From the NCBI RefSeq assembly GCF_004118675.1, contig NZ_SDHZ01000003.1, forward strand, positions 248,001-312,000: a stretch of DNA of 64,000 bases, read 5' to 3'. Positions 9,412 to 19,239 of this stretch are shown here, one piece after another (the stretch's first letter is position 1; each line of letters begins with the position of its first letter). The DNA comes from Filimonas effusa. Its GTDB lineage: Bacteria > Bacteroidota > Bacteroidia > Chitinophagales > Chitinophagaceae. Below the pieces are notes generated by a model. The model was not told the origin of the DNA. It searched no databases and was given only the letters and a program-made list of their open reading frames with translations. The translations under genes and the position numbers were made by a program.

Positions 9412-9450
9412 AAAGGGGTGTCCGGCACAAGCCGGGCACCCCTCTTTTCT
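9412..9450. terminator. Bidirectional rho-independent terminator
   Basis: The arms aggggtgtccggc and gccgggcacccct pair over 13 bp with one G-U, around an acaa loop, flanked by A-rich sequence on the left and TCTTTT on the right. It separates the rightward GT2 gene from the convergent M16 gene and can serve both. Confidence 0.85.
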
Positions 9451-9464
9451 GTTTTATCTCCCGG

Positions 9465-11573
9465 TTATTTGAAATCACCTTCAGATACGCCTTCATTGAG
9501 CTTCACGTCGGTAGTCACAAACTCCAACGCCTGCTGCTGACCACCAGCCTCTATCGTTTGTACAAACTTATAAGGAATCAGTATCGCACCTACTTTCCGG
9601 TAGTCACTGAAATCTGTCGTCTGGTTTAAAGGCATGCCATTCATCTCTAAAGCACTTTCAACCCTCACCAGCAACTTACTGGCTACATCATAATACTCAG
9701 CCTGCATCTTACCGCCAGGATTGGTAACCTCTATCACGTAAGCGTCTTTACCATCTACCTTACTGATGCCTTTGCTCACAAGTTTAAAAACAACGCCCGG
9801 TACATAATCAAGCTGCTCAAACATACTGGTAACACCTTTCCTCGAATTCAACTGGTCAGCAGGCAGGGTCATCTTCTGCCCACCGCGCTCCTGGTAACCC
9901 GTATTGCCATCGAACACTTGTTTATCAACTACATTACCCATCGCAGAAGCTACCGTCAGCGTTTTATTCGGAACCATATCCTTCTTTTCTACCGCCAGGC
10001 TCATCCCCTGCACACTCAATGTCATTTTATACCATACGGTTTTTACCTTCCTCAACGCTTCCGTTCCTCCAATAGCTTTCAGGTAATTATTGATCACCTC
10101 TTTGGCATCTGCTGAAACGGTTGCAGCCGCTGCACCTGCTTTCACAGGCTGCGCCAGCTTATCGTAAAGATGAACGCTATATCCAAGTTTCTTCAACCCG
10201 GGTTCTACCTGCGAAGCTTTACCGGTAACAATGATGCGGCTGTTGGCTACACCAAAGTATTTTGCGGCAACACGTTGTACATCTTCTACAGTAACTGCAT
10301 TCAGCTTCTGCAGGTAAGTACGGTAAAAATCCTTCGGTAAATTATTTACGATGATATTGGTAGCGAAAGAAGCGATCCGGGCTGTATTCTCCATACCCAG
10401 TGCAAAGTTCCCGTTATACAACGCTTTGGCCCTTGTAAGCTCTTCGGCATTTACCTTTTGCGTACGAATGCGTTTTATCTCATTCAGAAACTCAACTACC
10501 GCACTGTCGGTCTTTTCGTTACGAACCGAAGCATTTGCTATGAACGCAGTCTGGTAACGGCCTGCGGAAATAGAAGAATAGGCCCCATAAGTGAATGCCC
10601 TTTTCTCCCTGAGGTTCTTGAACAGGTAGCTGTCCGACCCGCCACCCAGTATCTGGTTGGCCAGTAATACAGCAAAATAATCAGGACTGCTTAAAGGCAG
10701 TTCAACCAGGTTAGCCACTCTTATTTCAGATTGAACCGCATTGGGTACATCAACAAGATCTATCTCCGTAGCAGCAGGATTCTTAACCGCAGCCAGCTGA
10801 GGCAGCGTCAGCGTTGCACCCTTCCAGGAGCCAAATGCCTTTTCTGCCAGGCTTTTCGCCTGCTCCGGCTTAATATCCCCAACAAATGTCAGAAAGCCGC
10901 GTGAAGGGGTAATATACTTCGCATAGGCAACTTTCACATCAGCCAGGGTTAAGGCGCTCACAGTTGCCTCTGTCTCAAATTCCCCGCTCGGATGTTTTAT
11001 CCCATATAACAAAGCCGGGGTAACGCGGCCCGCAATATCCTTCACACTTCTGTCAACAGTCTTCAAACTGGTAAGCGTCTGGCTTTTCAGCTTTTCAAAA
11101 GAAGCCTGCTCCATAGCCGGCTCTTTCAACGCCTCTGCCATAAGCATAAAAGCCTGGTCAAAATAACGCGTTAAAGCCGAAGCATTACCGCCATTGGAAC
11201 TAAGACTTACCTCTGCTCCTATCTGGTCTACCGCCTCGTCGAATACGGCTTTCGGCTTGGTACGTGTTCCTTCATTCAGCATGCTTCCCATCAGGCTCAT
11301 CACACCCGCTTTGTCACCTTCAAGTACAGGCCCTGCATCGATCGAATAAGAAGCAGATACCTTCGGTAACTTATGATTCTCAACTACCAGTACCGTAATA
11401 CCATTAGGCAGGGTATATATTACCGGGTCGGGTATGGTAACGGTAGGTGCAGGACCACCTTTCGGGCGTTTGCTCCTGTCTATTTTTGTTTGTGCCGCCG
11501 CTCCTAAAACCAGCAGGGCAGCCACTATTGTTAATCCTATATTCTTGTTCATTGTATTTGATTTGTGTTTCAT
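9465..11573 (-). CDS. M16 family protein, non-catalytic subunit type, with LolA-like C-terminal domain
   Basis: A 702-residue exported protein. A signal peptide (MNKNIGLTIVAALLVLGAAAQ) follows the ATG at 11573; the ATG at 11552 is an equally plausible start. Residues about 45-450 look like two M16 halves, but the zinc motif HxxEH is absent at the expected place (GVMSLMGSMLNEGT). The second half keeps the R/Y pair (LREKRAFTYGAYS) typical of the non-catalytic partner in M16B dimers. Residues about 490-700 form an extra domain resembling LolA/outer-membrane lipoprotein-sorting folds. It starts 9 nt after the stop of the catalytic partner. Confidence 0.86.
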   Translation of the reverse strand: MKHKSNTMNKNIGLTIVAALLVLGAAAQTKIDRSKRPKGGPAPTVTIPDPVIYTLPNGITVLVVENHKLPKVSASYSIDAGPVLEGDKAGVMSLMGSMLNEGTRTKPKAVFDEAVDQIGAEVSLSSNGGNASALTRYFDQAFMLMAEALKEPAMEQASFEKLKSQTLTSLKTVDRSVKDIAGRVTPALLYGIKHPSGEFETEATVSALTLADVKVAYAKYITPSRGFLTFVGDIKPEQAKSLAEKAFGSWKGATLTLPQLAAVKNPAATEIDLVDVPNAVQSEIRVANLVELPLSSPDYFAVLLANQILGGGSDSYLFKNLREKRAFTYGAYSSISAGRYQTAFIANASVRNEKTDSAVVEFLNEIKRIRTQKVNAEELTRAKALYNGNFALGMENTARIASFATNIIVNNLPKDFYRTYLQKLNAVTVEDVQRVAAKYFGVANSRIIVTGKASQVEPGLKKLGYSVHLYDKLAQPVKAGAAAATVSADAKEVINNYLKAIGGTEALRKVKTVWYKMTLSVQGMSLAVEKKDMVPNKTLTVASAMGNVVDKQVFDGNTGYQERGGQKMTLPADQLNSRKGVTSMFEQLDYVPGVVFKLVSKGISKVDGKDAYVIEVTNPGGKMQAEYYDVASKLLVRVESALEMNGMPLNQTTDFSDYRKVGAILIPYKFVQTIEAGGQQQALEFVTTDVKLNEGVSEGDFK

Positions 11574-11582
11574 AGAAAGATC

Positions 11583-12905
11583 TTACTCTTTACCAGGCAG
11601 ATAATACAAAACCACACGCTGCGTTTTTACCAGGTATTTCCGCGCTATATCCCTGATCTCTTCACGGGTAATAGAACGTATTTCATCCAGCTCCTCGTTG
11701 ATATCATTTGTATTTTTCTTGAACGTATAACCGTTCGCAAGATTCTCTACTACACCAAGCATCTTACTGTTGGCGCTTACATAATTGTTTTCAAACTGGT
11801 TCAGTATCTTCTTATACTCCGATTCACTGATCAGATCTTTCTGCAACGAAGCAACTTCAGCATCTATATCGGCAAGCAGCGAATCAAGCGATGCATTGTT
11901 GTTAGGCAGTGCCAGCGTAATATAAGCGCCATAATCTTCAAGCGCATAATTGAAAGCAGCTACTTCCAGTGCGTTCTTTTTCTCATCCACCATCTTTTTG
12001 GATAAACGTGAACTTCCGCCACCGGACAAAATTGAAGAGATCATTTCCAGCACCTTGGAATCATGATTCTTGGAACCCGGGATACGATAAGCAGCGAATA
12101 TGGCAGGGATCTGGATGTTAGCATCATATACCGTATCAACAATTTCATGTGTTAGCGGCTGCTCAGTAACAGCAACAGGTGCAACAGGTGCGCCTTTAGG
12201 TATCTCTTCAAAATATGCCTTTACAAGACCTTTTGTTTTTTCGATATCTATATCACCCGCAATACTTAAAACCGCATTATTGGGAACATAATATTTTTTA
12301 AAGAAAGCCTTGAACTCAGCCAGCGTAGCCGCATCAAGATGCTCCATGCTGCCAATAGGCTGCCAGCGATAAGGATGCGCAGAAAACAAACGGCGGAACA
12401 CTTCATAAGTGAACTTACCATAAGGCTGGTTGTCTAAACGCTGACGCTTCTCTTCCTTCACCACCTCGTTCTGGGTCTTTACACCAATTTCATTGATCAC
12501 AGGATGGAACATACGCTCGCTTTCCAGCCATAGCCCCAGCTCAAGTTGGTTGCTTGGAAAAAGTTCATAATAGAAGGTGCGGTCCTGCGTGGTATTTGCA
12601 TTGGCCTGTCCGCCGTTGCTGGATACTATTTTGTCAAACTCACCACGCTTAATGTTTTCAGTACCTTCAAACAAAAGGTGTTCAAAGAAATGTGCGAAAC
12701 CTGTTCTCGCAGTATCCTCGTTCTTGGAGCCCACATGATACATGACAGAAACTGCTACCACAGGAGCAGATTTATCCTGGTGCAGGATCACGTGCAGACC
12801 ATTACTTAGGTCATACTCCGTAAACTGCAGCTTTTGGGCAACAGCAGCCGAGCCTGAAAGAAGCGCAAACAGTACTGTAGCCAAAACCTTTTTTCGCATA
12901 CGCAT
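11583..12905 (-). CDS. M16 family zinc metallopeptidase, catalytic subunit
   Basis: A 440-residue exported peptidase. ATG at 12905 (MRMRKKVLATVLFALLSGSAAVAQ) gives a clear signal peptide; ATG at 12899 would also work. The inverted zinc motif HFFEH is at residues 72-76 (GFAHFFEHLLFEGTENI), with the third ligand expected about 75 residues on (NEVVKEEKRQRL). The length fits an M16B peptidase of two homologous halves. It probably forms a dimer with the downstream HxxEH-less protein and degrades peptides in the periplasm. Its start faces the HerA-like gene across 82 nt. Confidence 0.92.
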   Translation of the reverse strand: MRMRKKVLATVLFALLSGSAAVAQKLQFTEYDLSNGLHVILHQDKSAPVVAVSVMYHVGSKNEDTARTGFAHFFEHLLFEGTENIKRGEFDKIVSSNGGQANANTTQDRTFYYELFPSNQLELGLWLESERMFHPVINEIGVKTQNEVVKEEKRQRLDNQPYGKFTYEVFRRLFSAHPYRWQPIGSMEHLDAATLAEFKAFFKKYYVPNNAVLSIAGDIDIEKTKGLVKAYFEEIPKGAPVAPVAVTEQPLTHEIVDTVYDANIQIPAIFAAYRIPGSKNHDSKVLEMISSILSGGGSSRLSKKMVDEKKNALEVAAFNYALEDYGAYITLALPNNNASLDSLLADIDAEVASLQKDLISESEYKKILNQFENNYVSANSKMLGVVENLANGYTFKKNTNDINEELDEIRSITREEIRDIARKYLVKTQRVVLYYLPGKE

Positions 12906-12987
12906 AGGTTTGTTGTATTTAAGGTGACTAGATGAATTATTCGGGTGCAATATTAAAATGTTTATTAGCTTAGTTACAAAAAATTAC

Positions 12988-14514
12988 ATGAGCGCGCTCT
13001 TTTTAGGATCAATACAGCAGGGATATACTTTCAAAGGCGAATCGGCCCAACTGGGTTGCGCTTTGTTAAACGGCAACCTGGTTCCCGGAGCCGCCGTTAA
13101 TCTGCCGCTGAAAACCATGAACCGCCATGGCCTTATAGCCGGCGCAACCGGCACCGGTAAAACCAAGACCCTGCAGCTTATCAGCGAAATACTAAGCGAC
13201 GCCAGCGTTCCTGTATTATTGATGGATATTAAAGGCGATCTCAGTGGCCTCGCCGCCGCAGGCACGCTCAATGATAAGATTAAAGAACGTTATGCCAAAA
13301 TGGAACTGGAATGGCAACCCGCAGCCTACCCCGCTGAATTGCTCACGTTAAGTGAAGAAAAAGGCGTTCGCCTCAGAGCTACCGTCACAGAATTCGGACC
13401 TATACTGCTTAGCAAGATCCTGGGCCTTAACGATACGCAAAGCGGCCTCGTAGCATTGCTCTTTAAATACTGCGATGATAACCAGCTGCCCCTGGTAGAC
13501 CTTAAAGACTTTATTAAAGTTTTACAATATATCGGCAATGAAGGTAAACCAGAGGTAGAAAAAACCTATGGTAAAATATCAACTACCAGTACAGGCACCA
13601 TACTCCGGAAAGTGATAGAACTACAACAACAGGGCGCTGAAATATTCTTCGGAGAACCCAGCTTTGAAGTAGATGACCTCATGCGCATATCCGATGACGG
13701 ACGGGGCATCATAAACATTCTCCGGGTTACCGACATGCAGAACAGGCCCAAACTGTTTTCCACCTTTATGCTGCAACTACTTGCTGAACTCTATGCGGTA
13801 TGCCCCGAAGAAGGTGACCTCGATAAACCCAAACTTGTTTTATTCATCGATGAAGCGCACCTGCTGTTCCAGGAAGCTACACCCGCCTTACTCCAGCAGA
13901 TCGAAACGGTTATAAAACTGATCCGCTCCAAGGGAATAGGCATTTTCTTCTGCACGCAAAACCCGCAGGATGTACCCGCATCTATCCTGGGCCAGCTGGG
14001 CCTTAAAATACAACATGCCTTAAGAGCCTTTACCGCCGCCGACCGCAAAACCATTAAACAGGCAGCAGAGAACTTCCCCGAAACGGAGTTCTATAAAACA
14101 GACGAACTCCTCACTCAAATGGGAATAGGAGAGGCCCTGGTAACACTCCTGAACGAAAAAGGTATCCCTACACCACTGGTGCATACCATGCTGGCAACAC
14201 CTCGAAGCCGTATGGACATTCTTACGCCGGGAGAAATCGACAACGTCATCAGCCATAGCAAACTCGCTGCTAAATACAACAAGTCTGTCGACAGCGAAAG
14301 CGCTTTTGAAATACTGACAGCCAAACTTGAAAGAGCCACCCGGGAACAAGAAGAACAGGAACAGTCGAAGCCTGAAACACGCAAAGCCAAAAAAGAAGAA
14401 AGCTTCTTCGATAACCCCGTAGTACGCCAGGCAGGCAGAACAGCAGCCTCCATCCTTACCCGTAGCCTGCTCGGAGCATTAGGCCTTACAGGCAAAACCA
14501 GCAGGAAACGGTAA
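12988..14514 (+). CDS. HerA-like ATPase of the DUF853/YjgR type
   Basis: A 508-residue P-loop ATPase. Walker A is GATGTGKTKT at about residues 52-61 after the conserved MNRHGLIAGATGTGKT block; Walker B is LVLFIDEAHLLF. The following GIGIFFCTQNPQDVPASILGQLG is typical of YjgR/DUF853 proteins, relatives of the HerA DNA translocases whose cellular role is poorly defined. ATG at 12988 (MSALFLGSIQQGYTF) fits the family N-terminus; an in-frame ATG at 12958 would add ten residues. The C-terminal 70 residues are charged and probably flexible. It converges on recQ with a 10-nt gap. Confidence 0.88.
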   Translation: MSALFLGSIQQGYTFKGESAQLGCALLNGNLVPGAAVNLPLKTMNRHGLIAGATGTGKTKTLQLISEILSDASVPVLLMDIKGDLSGLAAAGTLNDKIKERYAKMELEWQPAAYPAELLTLSEEKGVRLRATVTEFGPILLSKILGLNDTQSGLVALLFKYCDDNQLPLVDLKDFIKVLQYIGNEGKPEVEKTYGKISTTSTGTILRKVIELQQQGAEIFFGEPSFEVDDLMRISDDGRGIINILRVTDMQNRPKLFSTFMLQLLAELYAVCPEEGDLDKPKLVLFIDEAHLLFQEATPALLQQIETVIKLIRSKGIGIFFCTQNPQDVPASILGQLGLKIQHALRAFTAADRKTIKQAAENFPETEFYKTDELLTQMGIGEALVTLLNEKGIPTPLVHTMLATPRSRMDILTPGEIDNVISHSKLAAKYNKSVDSESAFEILTAKLERATREQEEQEQSKPETRKAKKEESFFDNPVVRQAGRTAASILTRSLLGALGLTGKTSRKR

Positions 14515-14524
14515 AAAGCAGAAA

Positions 14525-16447
14525 TTACAAAGAGCGCCCCGTAACATTACCAGCCTGGTCCATCACAAGCTTTTGCTCCGACAGCAGGAAGCGGATCACC
14601 TGCCAGCTCTTTTCTTCAGTGAAAGGAGTAAGCCCCGCCACAAGACTCTTAATAGGAACAGCGCCACCGGATAACAGCGCTTTTATCTTTTGAGTAATGC
14701 TATTAAACTCTTCCGGCAACAGCGGCCCCGATTGCCTTGCCGCTACACATACATCACATATCCCGCAGGCTTTGGCATCATCCTGGCCAAAGTACCGCGC
14801 AATATAACGGCTGCGGCAACCACCGGCATCCCTGGTATAACCCAGCATAGCCTGTAACCGTTGTATGTATAATTGTTTCCGCCGCTCATAGTTCCGCAGG
14901 TCTATATTCAAAAAAGCTGCCGGCGCCCTGTTCAGCAGGTAATGCAGCTGCGGCGTTTCCTTCTGTGGCAGGTATTCTATTACACCAAGACGTTCCAGTT
15001 GCTGCAGCTGCTGTAACAACTGCTCGCGGCTAAGACGGCATAAACGCATGAGCTGCTTCTCATATACCGGCACCAGGTTATCATAAATACCTTCATACGT
15101 ACGAAGCAGTGTTTTCATCAGCAGCTCCAGCTGGGGATACATACGCTCTACCTCTTCCAGCTGCGTACGTGTTGAAGTAAACATCACCCTGGCTACCATA
15201 AATACGTTTTCCTTGAAACTCAGATGCCCTTCCTGTTCCAATATCCTGATAGCATTGATCGCTAACCTTGGATCGAGAGAAAAATGCTGTACAAGACCCA
15301 TAAAATCAAAATCGTAGTACACTCCTTCTCCAACACCTACCGGTATCTGTAGGTAATCCGCCAATGCCTGGTACACGCGCTGTATATCGGCAAGTTTGGG
15401 ATAACGTATATCGGGCAGCTCCAGCAATAACTGCTCATCCTGTGCTTCAAATAATAAAACAGCATAAGCAGTTTTACCATCGCGCCCCGCCCGGCCTGCT
15501 TCCTGGTAATAGTTCTCAAGACAGTCCGGCACGTCGTAGTGTATCACAGAACGAACATCCGGTTTGTCGATTCCCATACCAAAGGCATTGGTACAAACCA
15601 TCACCCTCAACGCACCGTTCACCCAGGCCTGCTGCTTTTCGTTTCTTTCGTCCTGCGGCAAACCCGCATGATAGAAACCAGCCTGTATGCCCTGCAATAG
15701 CAGCAGCCTTGTTACGTCCTGCGTACGGCGGCGGGTGCCGCAATACACAATACCACTGCCTTTTATCTCCTGAAGTAACGCTATAAGCTTATTGATCTTG
15801 CTTTCTGTTCGAAACAGGCGATATACCAGTTCAGGTCTTTCAAACGACTGCCGGAATACCGCAGGCTGTTTTAACTGCAACTTGTCGATGATATCTTCCT
15901 GCACCAATGGCGTAGCCGAAGCCGTTAAAGCCAGGAAAGGCACATTACCCGGCAGCCGGTCGCGCAATTGCGCAATACGCAGATAAGCCGGCCTGAAATC
16001 ATAACCCCATTGGGAAATACAATGTGCCTCATCTACCGCCACCAGCTGAATATCCAGCTCATCAACATATTGCGAAAACAATAAAGTATCCAAACGTTCC
16101 GGGGAAATATACAATAACCGGATCTCACGGTTACTTGCCGCTTCATCAAATGCCTGTCTTACCTCACGGTTGTTCATGCCACTGTAAATGGCAATAGCTC
16201 CTATACCTTTCTGACCAAGGTTCTCCACCTGGTCTTTCATCAAAGCTATCAATGGCGATATCACCAGGCAAATGCCATCGTTCAGGATAGCAGGCACCTG
16301 GTAACAAACCGATTTGCCACCGCCGGTAGGCAGCAGCGCCAACGTATCCCTGCCTTGCAGAACAGCTTCAATTACCTTCTCCTGCAAACCACGGAATGCA
16401 GTATAGCCCCAGTATTTACGCAGAACAAATCTTGCATCATTCATCAT
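14525..16447 (-). CDS. recQ: ATP-dependent DNA helicase RecQ
   Basis: A 640-residue superfamily 2 helicase for recombination and fork repair. Visible motifs: the Q-motif region KYWGYTAFRGLQEKVI, Walker A LLPTGGGKSVCYQ, the DEAH box in VDEAHCISQWGYDF with the RecQ-specific aromatic-rich loop, and motif VI YYQEAGRAGRDG. A C4 zinc site (CRSRYIARYFG, then CGICDVC) is present at about residues 560-590. No HRDC domain is apparent after it, so it is the shorter RecQ form common in Bacteroidota. Its start overlaps the stop of the P-type ATPase gene by one base (TGATG), implying co-transcription. Confidence 0.93.
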   Translation of the reverse strand: MMNDARFVLRKYWGYTAFRGLQEKVIEAVLQGRDTLALLPTGGGKSVCYQVPAILNDGICLVISPLIALMKDQVENLGQKGIGAIAIYSGMNNREVRQAFDEAASNREIRLLYISPERLDTLLFSQYVDELDIQLVAVDEAHCISQWGYDFRPAYLRIAQLRDRLPGNVPFLALTASATPLVQEDIIDKLQLKQPAVFRQSFERPELVYRLFRTESKINKLIALLQEIKGSGIVYCGTRRRTQDVTRLLLLQGIQAGFYHAGLPQDERNEKQQAWVNGALRVMVCTNAFGMGIDKPDVRSVIHYDVPDCLENYYQEAGRAGRDGKTAYAVLLFEAQDEQLLLELPDIRYPKLADIQRVYQALADYLQIPVGVGEGVYYDFDFMGLVQHFSLDPRLAINAIRILEQEGHLSFKENVFMVARVMFTSTRTQLEEVERMYPQLELLMKTLLRTYEGIYDNLVPVYEKQLMRLCRLSREQLLQQLQQLERLGVIEYLPQKETPQLHYLLNRAPAAFLNIDLRNYERRKQLYIQRLQAMLGYTRDAGGCRSRYIARYFGQDDAKACGICDVCVAARQSGPLLPEEFNSITQKIKALLSGGAVPIKSLVAGLTPFTEEKSWQVIRFLLSEQKLVMDQAGNVTGRSL

Positions 16448-18576
16448 CAGGCAACCTTTTTCCAGTTTAGCCTTACTGAATTAATAGCCAGCACCACATC
16501 ACTCAAACCCATGACAAGCGCCGCCAGGGTAGGATGAAGATAACCCAGCGCCGCTACAGGTATAGCTACTATATTATAGATAAATGCCCAGAACAGGTTT
16601 TGTTTGATTGTAAGATAAGTGTGTTTCCCCAGCCCCAATGCCATCGGCAGATAAGTAAGGCCATGGTTCATTAATACCACCTGCGCAGTTTGCATCGCTA
16701 TCTGCGAAGCATCGCTTAAAGAAATTCCTACCGTTGCCTTGGCAAGCGCAGGCGCATCGTTGATACCATCCCCTACCATAGCAACAGGAGCCTGGCGGTT
16801 CAACGCTTCTATCTGCTGCAGCTTGCTCTCCGGCGTTTGTTCGGCAAACACCTGCGCTATACCTAATGCGGCAGCAACAGCCTCACATTTATCTTTTTTG
16901 TCCCCGCTTAATAATATCGTGGTAATGCCACGGCGCTTTAAAGCCGCCACCACATCCTTCGCCTCAGGCCTTATTTCATCAGCTACATCGATCCAGCCCA
17001 GTAAAACATTGTTGCGGATAATATATACGTTATGCCCGCTGTCGGTAGTAAGATGCGCTGCGCCGCGGTACGAAACCGCTGCATAGGTATTCCCCTCCTT
17101 ATCAAGCGCCTTCATTCCCAGCCCCTTTACTTCTTCAATACGTGCCCAGCGCAATTCATCCTTTGTCTTCCACACCGCCGTAATACATTTCGCGATAGGA
17201 TGGTTCGAATATTTCTCGAGAGAATAAGCGATATCCTTCAATGCACTATCGCCAGCACTATCGGACGCTTCAAAAGCAGTTATAACAAACTTGCCCGTAG
17301 TAAGCGTGCCCGTTTTATCAAACACCACCTGCCTGATATCCCTGAAGATCTCCAGGCTCCGGGCATTTTTAAACAATATACCCTTTTTCGCAGCCCGCCC
17401 TAATCCCACAGCTATCGCAGCTGGTGTTGCCAGCCCCATGGCACACGGACATGCAATCACAAGTACGGCAATAGCCCGCATCAGGCTCATAGCAAACGGT
17501 AGCCCTGCTATCCAGTAATTACCCATCAGCGTAAGTACAGCTATAGCGGCCACCACAGGAACAAATACAGCACTGATCTTATCGGCCATCTGCTGTACCG
17601 GCGGCTTTTCAGACTGGGCTTCTTTTACCAGCCGCAGTATCTGGCTCATAACAGTATCCTCGCCTACAGCCGTAACATAAGCTTTTACACTGCCCTGTTC
17701 CACCATACTGCCGCCTATAAGCTTATCGTTCATCGTACGCGTCAGCGGCAGGCTTTCACCCGTAACAACCGCCTCGTTAACACTGGCCTCCCCCGACAAT
17801 ACCTTACAATCCATAGGCACATACTCCCCGCTTTTGATAAGGATAAGATCCCCCACCTTCAGGCTCGCGCTGTCAACAGGGAACACATGCTCCTGAAACT
17901 TGTCGTCAAAAGCGATCATATTCGCCATCACCTTCTGCGATACGGTAAGACGCCGGATATTGGCCTGGGTTGTTTCTACAGTCTTGTCTTCAAGCAAGTA
18001 GCCCAGGAACACCAGTGTAAGAATGGTAGCGGTAGTTTCAAAGAACAGGTAGTTTGCCGCATCAGCGCTGAACATCCCTATAAGACTGTAAATAAAAGCA
18101 GAAGTAGCGCCCATCGCTACCAGTACGTTCATATTGGGAATGCCCTTCAACAAACTCTTGATGGCGCTGCGGCCAAAAAAATCCATTCCAACAATATACA
18201 CAGGTAACGTAAGTCCCAACTGTACCCACGGGTTCATCAGCAGATGAATATGTATCCCGGGTAGCATATGTAAGGCCAGGGGTAATGTAAACACCACGCA
18301 AAACCAGAAACGCTGCAGATGGTTCTTAAACCATTTTTTCTTTTTAACGGCTTTATTCGCGCTGCCAGGACCATTGGCTACATGATAACCCAGCCCTTCA
18401 ATGCCCCGCTCTACCTTGGCAGCCGGTGTGCTGTCATTTATCGCAAAACTTACATCACCGCCTATGAAATTCACTTTCACGTCGGACAACCCTTCCTGCT
18501 GTGTGAGATATTTTTCTATGGTGAGCGCACAATTGGTGCAACTCATGCCTTCAACCTTCCAGTTCACCTTTTCCAT
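16447..18576 (-). CDS. Heavy-metal P1B-type ATPase, probable copper exporter
   Basis: A 709-residue inner-membrane pump. ATG at 18576 (MEKVNWKVEGMSCTNC) places the N-terminal metal-binding CxxC at residues 13-16. The transport-site motif CPC is in VIACPCAMGLATP, the phosphorylation site in VFDKTGTLTTGK, the nucleotide-binding His-Pro in SNHPIAKCI, and the hinge in MVGDGINDAPALA. The CPC motif and single HMA domain suggest Cu(I) export, though related metals cannot be excluded. It is co-transcribed with recQ. No copper-responsive operator could be identified upstream. Confidence 0.9.
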   Translation of the reverse strand: MEKVNWKVEGMSCTNCALTIEKYLTQQEGLSDVKVNFIGGDVSFAINDSTPAAKVERGIEGLGYHVANGPGSANKAVKKKKWFKNHLQRFWFCVVFTLPLALHMLPGIHIHLLMNPWVQLGLTLPVYIVGMDFFGRSAIKSLLKGIPNMNVLVAMGATSAFIYSLIGMFSADAANYLFFETTATILTLVFLGYLLEDKTVETTQANIRRLTVSQKVMANMIAFDDKFQEHVFPVDSASLKVGDLILIKSGEYVPMDCKVLSGEASVNEAVVTGESLPLTRTMNDKLIGGSMVEQGSVKAYVTAVGEDTVMSQILRLVKEAQSEKPPVQQMADKISAVFVPVVAAIAVLTLMGNYWIAGLPFAMSLMRAIAVLVIACPCAMGLATPAAIAVGLGRAAKKGILFKNARSLEIFRDIRQVVFDKTGTLTTGKFVITAFEASDSAGDSALKDIAYSLEKYSNHPIAKCITAVWKTKDELRWARIEEVKGLGMKALDKEGNTYAAVSYRGAAHLTTDSGHNVYIIRNNVLLGWIDVADEIRPEAKDVVAALKRRGITTILLSGDKKDKCEAVAAALGIAQVFAEQTPESKLQQIEALNRQAPVAMVGDGINDAPALAKATVGISLSDASQIAMQTAQVVLMNHGLTYLPMALGLGKHTYLTIKQNLFWAFIYNIVAIPVAALGYLHPTLAALVMGLSDVVLAINSVRLNWKKVA

Positions 18577-18766
18577 ACTACAAAGTAACACCAAATTTTA
18601 AACGTAACTACCGGCCTGCCGGCAGCAGTAACCGCTTTCTGCCCGGCAAGCCATTCACCACCGGTAACACTGTTTCTTCCGGCAACAACGCTCCGGTCTC
18701 AGCCAGCCTTTTGCCGCTCTTTCCCGATTTTTAACAGGGAAGCCTCCTTATCAGCAAATTCAAAAC

Positions 18767-18774
18767 TAAATTTG
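18767..18774 (+). promoter_or_regulatory. -7 box (TAAATTTG) directly upstream of tsaE
   Basis: An exact match to the Bacteroidota -7 consensus TAnnTTTG, ending five bases before the tsaE ATG at 18780. No TTG is present at -33. Transcription from here would start at or next to the ATG, giving a leaderless or near-leaderless mRNA. Confidence 0.55.
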
Positions 18775-18779
18775 CACCC

Positions 18780-19193
18780 ATGGAACTAAATTATGAGCTG
18801 AGCCAGGCGGCCGATACTGCCGCCGCTATATGGGACCAATACGGGCAATATTCCGTTTGGGCCTTTCATGGAGAACTGGGAGCCGGTAAAACAACCTTTA
18901 TACATGCCCTCTGCTCCCTGCTCAATGTAAAAGATACTGTGAGCAGCCCCACCTTCGCACTCATCAACGAATACAGGAGCGCCAACCGGGGTAGTATCTA
19001 CCATATGGACTGGTACCGCCTGAAAGACGAAGAAGAAGCCATACAGGCGGGTATCGAAGATTGCCTGTACAGCGGCAGCCTGTGCCTGGTGGAATGGCCC
19101 GAAAAAGCCGCCGGCCTCCTGCCCGACGATACGGTTCATATTTACCTGGAAACAACTGGCCCCCATACCAGGCGTATAGTGATAAATAACTGA
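18780..19193 (+). CDS. tsaE: tRNA threonylcarbamoyladenosine biosynthesis ATPase TsaE
   Basis: A 137-residue P-loop ATPase that works with TsaB and TsaD to make t6A37 on ANN-decoding tRNAs. Walker A is GELGAGKTTF at about residues 36-45, followed by the family motif VSSPTFALINEY and the HMDWYRL stretch. LVEWPEKA near residue 104 is also typical. The length is normal. It lies 46 nt upstream of alanine dehydrogenase on the same strand. Confidence 0.93.
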   Translation: MELNYELSQAADTAAAIWDQYGQYSVWAFHGELGAGKTTFIHALCSLLNVKDTVSSPTFALINEYRSANRGSIYHMDWYRLKDEEEAIQAGIEDCLYSGSLCLVEWPEKAAGLLPDDTVHIYLETTGPHTRRIVINN

Positions 19194-19239
19194 GTTTCCT
19201 CAAAAAAATGTAGTTTTAATCTTATAACCGCATATTATC

